From Lingula anatina (lineage: Eukaryota; Brachiopoda; Lingulata; Lingulida; Lingulidae): DNA of 28,388 nt. Below the pieces are notes generated by a model, which made no database searches, had not been told where the DNA came from, and was given only the letters and a program-made list of their open reading frames with translations. Location: the NCBI RefSeq assembly GCF_001039355.2, contig NW_019775955.1, forward strand, positions 1-28,388. Reading direction: 5' to 3'. This document shows positions 1 through 9,139 of the stretch, in pieces (within the stretch, counting starts at the first letter, position 1; the number at the start of each line of letters is the position of its first letter). The position numbers and the translations under genes are program-made.

Positions 1-870
1 TTAAAAAGCTGTTGTGTGGTGGTGTTTTTACAAGCAATTAATATACTCTCATGATTTCTCACAACAATATAACCAAATTGACCCTGCAGAATTTACTAAT
101 CGGTCTAGCAGTATTAGCTGGGAAAAATAATCAACATCATTTATGTGTAACTTGTAGCTGGTCTAAAATGTAATCGTGAAAACACTGCTATGAACAATCT
201 CATCACAACACATTTTACCCTGTGTGATCAATTGCCGGACAGTAGCAGTTGGGTGGGATTCCAACGCACCAACATCTTCCATAGTCGTTACTACACACGT
301 GACCACAGCAGATGTACACAGAGCCTGTACATTGCCCGGATAAGCATATTTTCAAAAGACCAGAGGAATATATATTACGAAAAATGTCTAGATTCCAGTG
401 ACATGATCAGAGCAGATGCAAATGCTACAGGGTTAGAATGCTAGGGTGTGTCTGTATAAAATATAAGTAAATGACAACGATGGGCATATTACTCAACAAC
501 CATTTGTGTTTATTTTGCGTGAAATTTCTCAATCCAAATTTTAGTGAAGTAAAGTAATACAGCGAAACAATAAATCCATGTTCTTTTCAATTTCACTTTG
601 GAATGGTACCATAATTCGCGGTAGCATCGAGGCCCTTTCTCAACTCCAATTATATTTTCCTGGCCAAGATTCTGTGGATTTTTTTACAATTATTTGTTAT
701 TAGTGTTAGACTTTAGCTTATTTTTGAGAGTGATCTACAAAGAACAGATATTCTGTGGAAAAGAGACCAAAATCGTTTTGAATGTATATTAAGATATATT
801 TTAACTTATGTCAACAGTGACAAGATAACTCATAGAAATGCAAATACGTGTAAATATACAATTATTTTAT
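1..870. repeat. Direct repeat, copy 1 (partner 6590-7310)
   Basis: This stretch matches 6590-7310 in the same orientation. Shared landmarks include the GGTGGTGTTTTTACAAGC block near 20 and 6600, the ACTCTCATGATTTCTCACAAC block near 46 and 6629, the cysteine-rich exon (215-387 and 6784-6920, minus strand) and TTTTTGAGAGTGATCTACAAA near 721 and 7191. The copies differ by many substitutions and small indels, so the duplication is not recent. The repeat carries the second exon of the small secreted peptide gene and its flanks. Confidence 0.75.
215..387 (-). pseudogene. Cysteine-rich exon of a small secreted peptide, copy 1
   Basis: Read on the minus strand, an open frame runs to a TAA at 215-217. 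From the first cysteine codon (344-346) the spacing is C-x4-C-x6-CC-x3-C-x6-C-x1-C-x6-C-x1-C, which includes a knottin-like C..C..CC..C..C core. Such patterns are typical of secreted defence peptides and of toxins; which one cannot be told from sequence alone. The start at 387 follows a TAG acceptor and gives phase 1, matching the phase at which the signal-peptide exon (3281-3338) ends. The acceptor homologous to that of the second copy (6920) is lost here, so this acceptor is a guess. Because the upstream exon has lost its ATG, I treat the locus as a probable pseudogene, although the cysteine frame itself is intact. Confidence 0.5.
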
Positions 871-1689
871 AAAACTCCAGACACTGAAAGACATTTTGCT
901 CTGTTTAATTTTTACATGAAAACTTTTGTGTCGAAGAGAATCACAGGGATATCCGATATGGGACAAGTAAAGATAATTATGCGATAAGGCTAATAAATTA
1001 TGATAACGTCATGAAAATTAACTGAAAAGAAAGATGTTATTATAAAAGGTGGGCGCTTGAATATACAACATAGGTCAAAAAGGTTTTCCCACCCCCATTT
1101 CCATGTACTTTTAATTACAAATGATCAGCTCACAGATGTAAATTGTTATAACTAATGCTTTTTATTCCAGATACCATGTCTAACATGATAAACGGTTAAA
1201 AAAATACAAAATAGTGGTGAAAACATACACATTTTACACTATTTAGTCAAATTTAAAACAGGTACCCCCTCAAATCCAATGTTTCATTGTGATTTCTACA
1301 GATGTAAAGAAATGTCTATTGAATTGAAAAGACGCCATCAAATGTCACCAAATTTACACGTAATTAGCATAAGGATGTGCCCGTTAAAGGTCACGTGCCT
1401 AATAGCGTGTGCGTCTACCGCGTACTGCAATTATCTCCTGTAGATGGCGCGCCAAGCTTTCAACAAGGGTAAAAATTCTGTTTCGTGGGATATTATCCCA
1501 TCCTTCACGTTTTTATGGGGTTGGTTCTCCTCTGCATTGCACACTCCAATTCATGTCATAGGTGATTAGTAAGGTTAATATCAGGGCTCAAAGATGGTGG
1601 TTCCATCCTTAGAACATTGTGTTTCTACAACAAATCACTTGCTAGACGAGAAGTGTGAGCAAATGTGCTGTTATGATGAAGCCCAGAGT

Positions 1690-2340
1690 TAATCCCAAAG
1701 TCAGTTCTTGAAGATAGAGCGAGATATCAGCTGAGAATGCTACGTTCAGTGATCCCACAGGGACCTGAACCTGGCATTCCATCGCTGGAAGGAAGTCGGT
1801 TTTGCTGCAGAATCAAATTATTTCTTGTATCCCATCGATGGTCAAATGAAGGTCCGTAGACATGTTGAAAAATGCCTCTTGGAAGGGTGTGTGCAGGATA
1901 ATATCGCCTGAGGTGTTAGATCAGTCGGCATTTGGGGAACTTTCCAAGCCTGTGGTATTAGTACATTGTTCCTTGTGGAACAAAACGTAACTGGGGCATA
2001 TTACGGTAACATTTTCAATAGATAGCTCACTCCATTTGCAAGAGGTGACTTCAGGGATGCTACCGGCTTCATTGTGACAACGCAATTGCTCACAGCTCTC
2101 GTCTGGCAAGTGATTTGTTGCTGAAACACAGGGCTCTAAGGATGGGACAACCGTCTTTGAGCCCTGATATTAATCCTACTGAGCCCCTGTGGCACTAATT
2201 GGAATGTGCATTGCAGAGGAGAACCAATTCCGAAATAATCTGGACCAATTCCGCCACGCTCTTTAGGATGGATGGGGCAATATCCTACAAAATAGAATTA
2301 TTGCCCTTGTTGAAGGCTTGTTGCGCCATCTACAGGACAT
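1690..2340 (+). pseudogene. Degenerate Tc1/mariner-like transposase
   Basis: The frame from 1783 reads as a Tc1-family DDE core (WKEVGFAAESNYFLYPIDGQ) and continues to a stop at 1909-1911. The family's usual FTDES here reads FAAES, so the first catalytic aspartate is missing. Further on, after frame changes, SPDINPTEPLW near 2160-2195 matches the hallmark SPDLNPIEHLW of the catalytic C-terminal part and is followed at once by a stop. A tail resembling LQRRTNS follows. Several stops and frameshifts make the gene non-functional. Assignment rests on motif recognition; a protein search would fix the subfamily. Confidence 0.8.
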
Positions 2341-2598
2341 AATTACAGTACGCGGTAGACGCACACGCTATTAGGCATGTGACCTTTATCGAGCACATTC
2401 TAATGTTAATTACAGTATGTGTAAATTTGGAGACATTTGATGGCGTCTTTTCAATTAAATAGACACTTCTTTACATATGTGGAAATCACAGTGAAACGTT
2501 GGATTTGAGGGGGTACCTGTTATAAATTTGACTAAATGGTATAAAATGTGCATATTCACTCCACTTTTTTTGTGTTTTTTGAACCATTAATCATGTTA

Positions 2599-2823
2599 CA
2601 CCCCATTTCCATAGATTTTTAGATCGATCTATCCCTGTGGGGAGTCTCACTAGATTACTGTCAGCTTGGCCGGCTTAAGCGTCTGTCCCGCCTACTAAAA
2701 GTTGTAAGGGGTAATTAACTATGGTGCCCGCTCGGCTGACTGCAATTTAGCTTGAACCCCCGGGGAGTTAGGTCGATCTAAAACTTAATCTTTAGATCGA
2801 TCTAAATCTCTGGGAAAGCACCC
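2599..2823. mobile_element. PIF/Harbinger-like MITE, 225 bp, TSD TTA
   Basis: The uninterrupted left arm of the host element reads catgTTAgacatgg; the right arm reads catgTTA, 225 extra bases, then TTAgacatgg. The insertion is therefore bounded exactly and flanked by a 3-bp TTA duplication, the target preference of PIF/Harbinger elements. Its ends are imperfect inverted repeats (GGGTGCTTTCCCAGAG-like outer part, then AGATCGATCTA). There is no coding capacity. A related inverted copy lies at about 8953-9135. Confidence 0.8.
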
Positions 2824-3280
2824 TTAGACATGGTATCTAGAATAAAAAGCACCGTTTATAACAATATACACCTGTAAGGTGATCATTTGTAAATAAAAGT
2901 ACATGGAAATGGGGGTGGGACAACCTTTATGACCAATGTTGTATCACTTAGAGTTTTAAAACGAAGGAATGACCAATTTCTTAAGCGCTCAGAACAGCTT
3001 ATCTGCAAATTTTGAATTGCTGATCACTGCCACTTCATTCCGTTGGATGCTAAATTTGATAAATCATATTTTTCTAATTTTAAGAATATCTTATTGGATA
3101 TGTTTCTGACCACAGCCTCTGTAAGTCAGGTTTTGATAGATAAATGTAACATTTCTAAATCAATCTCGCCTAAGCGGAGATATACCCTCTGCCTGAATCT
3201 TGCACACAACTGTGAGTTATTTCTTTACTCTGCTTCAGAATTTACTTTTGATATCATCTTAAGAGCATGGCATCGCTCAC

Positions 3281-3338
3281 TTTCTATGGAAAAAATGGCA
3301 AAGGACACCAAGAGCACAAGAAGAGCGCAAGCTTTTAT
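3281..3338 (-). pseudogene. Signal-peptide exon relic with start codon ATA
   Basis: This is the inverted homologue of the plus-strand exon 8659-8716, with the same length (58 nt) and the same phase-1 end before GTGAGC. The position of the ATG in the plus copy is ATA here (3336-3338). The frame otherwise stays open and encodes a hydrophobic leader (IKACALLVLLVSFAIFSIE). A TATA box lies about 65 bases upstream. The only in-frame ATG (3444-3446) is upstream of the TATA box and would not be transcribed from it. Loss of initiation makes this copy a likely pseudogene unless a sequencing error or non-ATG start is involved. Confidence 0.7.
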
Positions 3339-3400
3339 TGTTCCAATGGAAGCAGGAGACTTGATAAGTTCTCTACGATGAGATTTGCAACCCAAGCCGG

Positions 3401-3408
3401 TATTTATA
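3401..3408 (-). promoter_or_regulatory. TATA box of the minus-strand peptide relic
   Basis: TATAAATA within GCGTATAAATACCGGC on the minus strand. It is conserved in sequence and spacing with the plus-strand copy at 8580-8587, as is the roughly 65 bases of presumed 5' leader that follows. The conserved position in front of a signal-peptide exon supports a real core promoter at least in the ancestral gene. Confidence 0.6.
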
Positions 3409-4500
3409 CGCTTCTGTGCAAACAAATCACTATCAATCTTCACCACAGAATAACGTTGTCATGAAATATGGTCCCAGCAAGGTATTTTCTGTTTCAAACT
3501 TTTCCTTAATCATTTATTCACGGTGTTTTGCATGAAAACCATTATCATTTGTCGAAGCGACGTCTAAAAGCAGAAGCACTCTCTCATATTTTTTTTTCTT
3601 TTTCTCCTAACCTAAACAATTTTGCAAACATAACCATTTTTTGTAGTGTAAAAATCCAATTTTAGGACATGCAAGTGATAACCACAACTTAATTTAATTT
3701 TCATTGTTTCATTATTTTACAGTCTAAAAGGGGAACCTAACTCTCTAATATTGAACTGCTAAGCATAAGGTAAAAGCACACAAAGATGCATTTGCAATAG
3801 ACCCGTCATATTCATATCTTTTACACAACATCTGGAAATATGTGCATTTACCTTAAACTAAATATTGATTATTCAGAAACTCAATAATTGCTATTCTGAG
3901 TTTTATTTTTCTCATAACTTACAATTTTTGGATTTTAGTTTTCACCATAATTTTTTTATCATCTTATTGAAAATCGACCCCTGGATATTAAGAAAACCAG
4001 ATCGTTCCGCAAGCAAGAATATTCACAGCATTTGTGAAATATACCTAAAACTTTCAAAATTCAGATAATTCACTTCAGTTTCCACGTGCATTCTCTCTGT
4101 TACGAAGCAAAAATTATCAGTCATCAAGAAGGACACATACAGAATGAGATATGGACCCAGCAAGGTATTTTCTGTTTCAAACATTTCCTTTATCATTATT
4201 ACACAACTCAACGTAAGAAAACCATTATCATTTGTTAAAGCGTCCTCTAGTGTCAAGTATTAACTGCTTGTTCAAAGTCCTTCCTATTTAATTCAATCTA
4301 CGAGCACATTTAAATCTTCATTTCTTTTCTCCACAAGTGTACATGCTTCCTTCTGTCTTTAATACACGCGGAATAATTTGGAAAATGAAAATAACCCTTT
4401 TTTGTCATTAAAGTAAAATCAACACTCACACACAATGAAAATTTTACAACAGTTTATTCTTAAACATCTGCTGTTGGTTGGTGAGGAGGATGTTACTTTC

Positions 4501-6589
4501 TAGCCAATGAATCTATCGCGTGCATGATAAACAAAATTGTAAATTGAATGGGATTTAGTCAATTTGTTTTGTTTATAAACAGTTAATTAACGCCTGCTAG
4601 AGATGCTAATTTACCTGTCCTCATTACCTTATTGTGCTCTAAATCTGAGGTGGTGTGTAGGCAATTAAGTCTCTAAATTTCAAACAAAATTTACACATGT
4701 TAAACCATTATAAAACCATAGATCTCCTTCAACATAAATTTTAGCATATATGCCTTTAATCGATCACCAACGTGACAACTTCATAATTTATGAACCTGTT
4801 TTCAACTCATAAATATTCATGTTTCTCCATTCTATTAACAAAATATAAAAAAGTCGGAATTTATGGAAAAGTTTTGAAATTTCCAGTAAAATAATTTTTC
4901 TTATATATAAATCAAGGTTTAACGTTTCACTTAAATCTCATGTGTTTGTTTACAAATGATCATCTCACATCTGTTAACCATTTTCACCACTTATTCTAGA
5001 TGACATATTTGACATGACTCATGGAAACATAATACAAATTATCAGTGAAGATAGGAGGCTTGAATTTTCAGTTCTTTTCTATTTTATAATTTTTTTATCC
5101 ACTTCATAATTGACAGAACATTTTGTTTGGTTGCTGGATATAAATGCCGTACGTTCATAGCATATTCTTATAATTGAGATTTCTAAGTCTACTTTGACCA
5201 CAGATGTATCAGTAGCACTTCCATTTAATGAATAATTGCATCCTTATTGTCACAAAATTGCTAATTGTTCAGAACAATGATTTCATTTTTAAGTGGACTT
5301 AAATAAATTCATTTGAAACCGAATTTTACATTATTTGGGTCTCATAGTTTATTATTACACTATTCAATATTGTTATCTTTATTTTTCAATTTTAATCTTA
5401 TTTGAAGCCGGAAAGAAAACATGATCGTAAGACAATACATTGTCTTTCATTTTAAATCTAGAAGCTTCACCAACTATGTTTATTGGTGAAAAACTGTTTA
5501 CAGACATAAACGGACTTCATGACTCCCTGATGGATTTCCCGAGTGATTTAGGCGGCAAGTTTTCGAGTGGGTCGCGCTATATTTGATCCCCGGATCAGAT
5601 AGATCAACTTAGTTTTAGTTTAAAGAAAGGGTTGCACACAGCTGGTATAGTACTTTGATTGTGTATGTTCGTCCTCTTTTAATTTATCTATGTATTTCGT
5701 ATTCTATCTAGTTATTACCAGTATTACATATACAACAGTGGGGGATCTAATGCTTATTTCTATGCAGTTTCACTAGCTACCCCATCGGAAAGGGCTGATG
5801 TGCACACATTTTTCCCTACGAATTACCTGTGTAAACCTATATCACTATACTCTATCACTATATTGCTAGTAATTTAAACTATAATTACCAGCACGTGCTG
5901 GATTTCTGCTCAGATTAAAGGGATAATAACTCTTTGTTTCGGCCAAAAATGAATTTTCCTGGAGTGAACAACAATTTTCCCATACTTACCAATGGTTAAT
6001 GAATCCATTTTTACATTCAAAGTTAGTCCATGTTTTTTCTAAAAAGTTTGCTTTTTTGTTAAAATCTCTTTTTAAATATTTTAATAGAATATAGCCATCA
6101 ATGGAGGTCACGTGGTCTAAAGACAAGCTCAGATATCAGAAAAAATAGCTATAACTGCCGATTTTGTGGTAAAACAGAATATATTGTATTTCTATGTGTT
6201 ATTCACAATGTTTTTATTGTGAAATATAGATCTCATACGAAGAGTCATTATCCTTTTAACATATGTTTCGTTGAAAGGGGCTACTTGTATTTCTTTCGGT
6301 TTTCCTCCAATTAGAGCAAACTACATACATAATTTTATGACTTAAGCGCAGAACTGTTGTTGAAGTCGAGGATGTAGGTTTCGAAATAAACGCCAAATAT
6401 GACAGAGTAAACGACATACACACGTACAACCTGGTTCTCTAATTCTCCTTCCACCTCCCCCCCCCCCCACCCCCCACTTCTCATCTCTCTCTATCTTTAA
6501 TAGAATTTACAAGACCGTCCATCTCGTTATATTTTTCCGGTCTCTAATTATAAACTAATAACTTTGGGCAAACTGTATTTTCTATTATA
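4501..6589. other. No recognisable gene
   Basis: This spacer between the arms of the inverted repeat is AT-rich and has no long open frame. It holds a poly-C tract near 6457-6476, a GATCCCCGGATC palindrome near 5586, and near 4575-4605 a short match (AGTTAATTAA...GCTAG.GATGCTAA) to about 9198-9225. I see no protein motif. Confidence 0.5.
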
Positions 6590-7310
6590 AAGTTTTCTTT
6601 GGTGGTGTTTTTACAAGCCATTAATACACTCTCATGATTTCTCACAACAACATCCACAAATTGATTTGTAGAATTTACTAGTCTAAGGTTTGAACAATAA
6701 TCAACATTTTTATGTGTAACTTGTAGCTGGCCTAAAATATATTTAAGAAAACACTGCTATGAACAATCTCATCACAACATCCCTTACGTTGTTGTGTGAT
6801 CAACTGCAAGGCAGTAGCAGTGGGGTGGCCTTCCGCCTCACCTGCAACTCCCATGGTCGCTGCTACACGTGCGACCATAGCATTCGCACGAAGCACGCGC
6901 TACACTTAGCCCGGCTGTGTCTATATCAAAAAACGAAAACAAAAACGTGTAACTGTAAGTCCATGTGCATTTATTTTGCGCGTAATTTCTCAATTCACAT
7001 GTTAATTGAAGAAAATAACACAGTGGACTTAAAATGTGTGTTCTTTCTAATTTTGGTCAGGAGTGGTGTCAGTAATGGGTGGCACCAGCTCTGCCCTTTC
7101 TGAACAAATACATTTCCCTGGTCTAGATAAAATTTCTAACTGGTTCTTGTTTGTAGTAACAAATAATATTTTGGATTGTTTTAGCATATTTTTGAGAGTG
7201 ATCTACAAAGGACAGGCACACCTGACTATAATGGTTTTACATATATTTTTTTAGATATTTTCTAACTTGACAGTGTCAAGATAAATTATGGAAATGCAAA
7301 TTAAACTAAA
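6590..7310. repeat. Direct repeat, copy 2 (partner 1-870)
   Basis: Same orientation as copy 1, displaced by about 6.6 kb. It contains the second cysteine-rich exon and the intronic flank as far as the GAAATGCAAAT motif near 7290. Beyond about 7330 the similarity to copy 1 stops and, from 7383, the inverted arm begins, which marks a rearrangement breakpoint. Confidence 0.7.
6784..6920 (-). pseudogene. Cysteine-rich exon of a small secreted peptide, copy 2, with nonsense codon
   Basis: Aligned with 215-387, this minus-strand exon keeps a good acceptor (pyrimidine tract then GATATAG, exon start 6920, phase 1) and several conserved cysteines, including a C-x1-C-x4-C-x6-C run. A cysteine codon of copy 1 is TGA here (6838-6840), which ends the frame early; the downstream C-x1-C pair and the homologous TAA (6784-6786) are still recognisable. 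The bases at the break also form CAG|GTGAGG, a good donor, so a changed exon border is possible. No signal-peptide exon in the matching orientation lies upstream. I read it as an inactivated copy of a defence- or toxin-like peptide gene. Confidence 0.5.
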
Positions 7311-8579
7311 CAAATTGACTAATTTCCCTTTAATTTGTCATCTTGTTTATCATATACGTGTTAAATTCATTTGCTAGAAGATAACATCCTCCTCATCAAT
7401 CAACAGCAGATGTTTAAGAATGAATCATAGTGTGTAAGTGACGGTTTTATTTCAACGGCAAACGGTTTAATTTTTGATATTATTCTGTGTGTATTAATGA
7501 ATAAAGGAAGCATGTATACTTGTAGAAAAAAAGAAGTGCAGAAATAAATGTGCTGGTAGATTGCATTAAACAGGACGGACTTTGAACAAGCAGGTAATAC
7601 TTGTCATTAGGATACGCTTTATCAAATGGTAATTGTTTTATTACGTTGAGTTGCGTAATAATGATTAAGGAAATGTTTGGAACAAAAAACACCTTGCTGG
7701 GACCATATCTCATTCTGTATGTGTCCTTGTTGAAGATTGATAAAAATTTAATACATTTACGTATTGTATTTATGCAATCATTAGGGGCGGGAGTATTTTT
7801 ACCAGCCATAAATTAGTCCATAAGATAAAGAAATGTCTTTTGCAGCGGTGTTTGGCGAGTGCAGAATACAGAATCAAGGGGAAGTTTTTCATCAATAAAA
7901 CAAAAGTTGTAAAACTTCTCAATTGCGATTTAAAGATAATACATTGCTGGACGCTCTGATTTTCTCAATAAAGTCCAGAGGTCAGTTTCCAATAATACAA
8001 TGTATAAGAAGAAAATATAGTGAAATTTATAATTCAACAAATATAAGCCGCGAGTAAAATAAAATTAACATTAAAAAGTAGCAATAGTTGAATTATTGTT
8101 TTTATTTATATAGTTTAAAATAAATTCACAGCATTTTTTCGGAAGATGTGAATACGACGGGTTTATTGCAAGTGCATCTTTTGCGTGCTTTTATCTTATG
8201 TATATGTTATGTATAGGTATTAGAGAGTAAGATTTCCCTTACCAAATAAACTTTTTTAGAATTTAAATTAAAATAATGCAACAATAAAAATATATATTAA
8301 ATTGTGCCTATCATTTGCATCACGACAGTAAAAGGGTAATGTTTGCAAAATTGTTTAGGTTAGGAACTAAAAAAAGAGAAAAAGAAAACAAAACGAGAGA
8401 GCGCTTCTGTTTTTAGGTGTCGCTTTGACAAATGATAATGGTTTTCTTACGTAACACCGTGTATAAATGATTAAGGAAAAGTTTGAAACAGAAAATACCT
8501 TGCTGGGACCATATTTCATGACATTATTATTCTGTGTTTCCTTGCTGAAGATTGATAGTGTTTACCTTGCACAGAAACG

Positions 8580-8587
8580 TATAAATA
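8580..8587 (+). promoter_or_regulatory. TATA box before signal-peptide exon
   Basis: TATAAATA within CGTATAAATAGCGGC, 72 bases upstream of the ATG at 8659. The same TATA, leader and spacing are kept in the inverted copy at 3401-3408. It would place the transcription start near 8610. Confidence 0.65.
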
Positions 8588-8658
8588 GCGGCTTTGGTTG
8601 CAAATCTCATCGTAGAGAACTGATCCAGTCTCCTGCAAGGACAACGTCACCTGCAACA

Positions 8659-8716
8659 ATGAAGTCTTTCGCTCTTTTTGTGCTCTTAGAGCTCTTTGCC
8701 ACTGTTGTCATAGAAG
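8659..8716 (+). CDS. First coding exon of a small secreted peptide gene (signal peptide)
   Basis: ATG opens a 19-residue hydrophobic leader (MKSFALFVLLELFATVVIE) with a basic residue at position 2, as in secretory signal peptides. The exon ends GAAG|GTGAGA, a strong donor, leaving phase 1. The cysteine-rich exons at 215-387 and 6784-6920 both begin in phase 1 after an AG, so this exon and those exons are probably two halves of one gene family. No matching cysteine exon is visible on the plus strand downstream, so in this window the exon is orphaned: the mature part was lost in the rearrangement or lies beyond what I can recognise. The sequence looks functional as far as it goes. Confidence 0.6.
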
Positions 8717-8952
8717 GTGAGAGACACAAAGTATTTATAAAGACTTGAAGCGTAAGTTCTGACTCAAAGAAAAGAGGTACGTCAGAACTGAGACCGTAAT
8801 CTAGGCAGACGGTATCACTGCTAGGGCGAGATTTAATTAGAAATGTTACATTGGTATGTTGTAACTTGACAAAAAAATGTCGTGATCAAATTCACACTTA
8901 ATAAGATATCCTTAAATGTAAAATAGTTTTGTAATTCAAAATTTGCATATAG

Positions 8953-9135
8953 TCAGATCGACCTAACTGCCTGGGGGGTCACGCTAAATTGCAGTCAGCC
9001 GAGCGTGCACCATAGCTAATTACCCCCTTACAGTTTTCAGTAGGCGGGACAGACGCTTAAGCCGGCTAAGCTGACAGTAATCAAGTGAGACTCACCACAG
9101 GGATAGATCGATCTAAAATCTATGGAAATGGGGTC
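8953..9135. mobile_element. Second copy of the Harbinger-like MITE, truncated
   Basis: Inverted relative to 2599-2823. It shares the AGATCGACCTAACT segment, the GGCGGGACAGACGCTTAAGC core and the terminal CTATGGAAATGGGGT, followed by TAA (9136-9138), the complement of the TTA target. The other end is missing or diverged before about 8953. Confidence 0.7.
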
Positions 9136-9139
9136 TAAC

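Larger units (their letters stand above)
1063..2944. mobile_element. Tc1/mariner-derived element with very long inverted arms
   Basis: The left arm (about 1063-1608) is the reverse complement of the right arm (about 2139-2944), apart from a MITE inserted in the right arm. The outermost matches are ATACAACAT...GGTCA at the left and TGACC...ATGTTGTAT at the right, followed inward by a shared CCCACCCCCATTTCCATG. Both arms carry the same C-terminal transposase segment and downstream sequence, so the left end is an inverted copy of the right end. That is a fold-back arrangement, not a simple Tc1 with short terminal repeats. The body between the arms holds a broken transposase. The element lies in the intron between the two exons of the minus-strand peptide relic. 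Confidence 0.75.
3279..4500. repeat. Left arm of large inverted repeat (partner 7383-8716)
   Basis: Reverse-complement matches to 7383-8716 occur along its length: signal exon and TATA (3281-3411 with 8577-8716), the block around 3460-3600 with 8400-8515, CCTAAACAATTTTGCAAAC near 3612 with its complement near 8345, the block around 3770-3830 with 8140-8200, 4120-4260 with 7590-7750, and AACATCTGCTGTTG near 4463 with 7400. Between 3840 and 4110 the match is poor. The arm carries the first exon and promoter of the peptide gene. Confidence 0.75.
7383..8716. repeat. Right arm of large inverted repeat (partner 3279-4500)
   Basis: This is the reverse complement of 3279-4500 with substitutions and indels; it is about 110 bases longer. 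It ends at the donor of the signal-peptide exon as far as I can follow by eye. The two arms are separated by about 2.9 kb, and the inner boundary abuts the direct repeat 6590-7310. Confidence 0.75.

Noticed and set aside
190-444. Plus-strand open frame beginning MNNLITT, similar to one at 6759-7103
   Set aside because: The two share sequence only because the DNA is duplicated. The minus strand gives the conserved cysteine pattern, a shared stop position and an acceptor, so the plus frames look like shadows.
3043-3381. 112-codon plus-strand open frame
   Set aside because: Overlaps the leader exon relic on the opposite strand and has low-complexity AT-rich composition; no motif.
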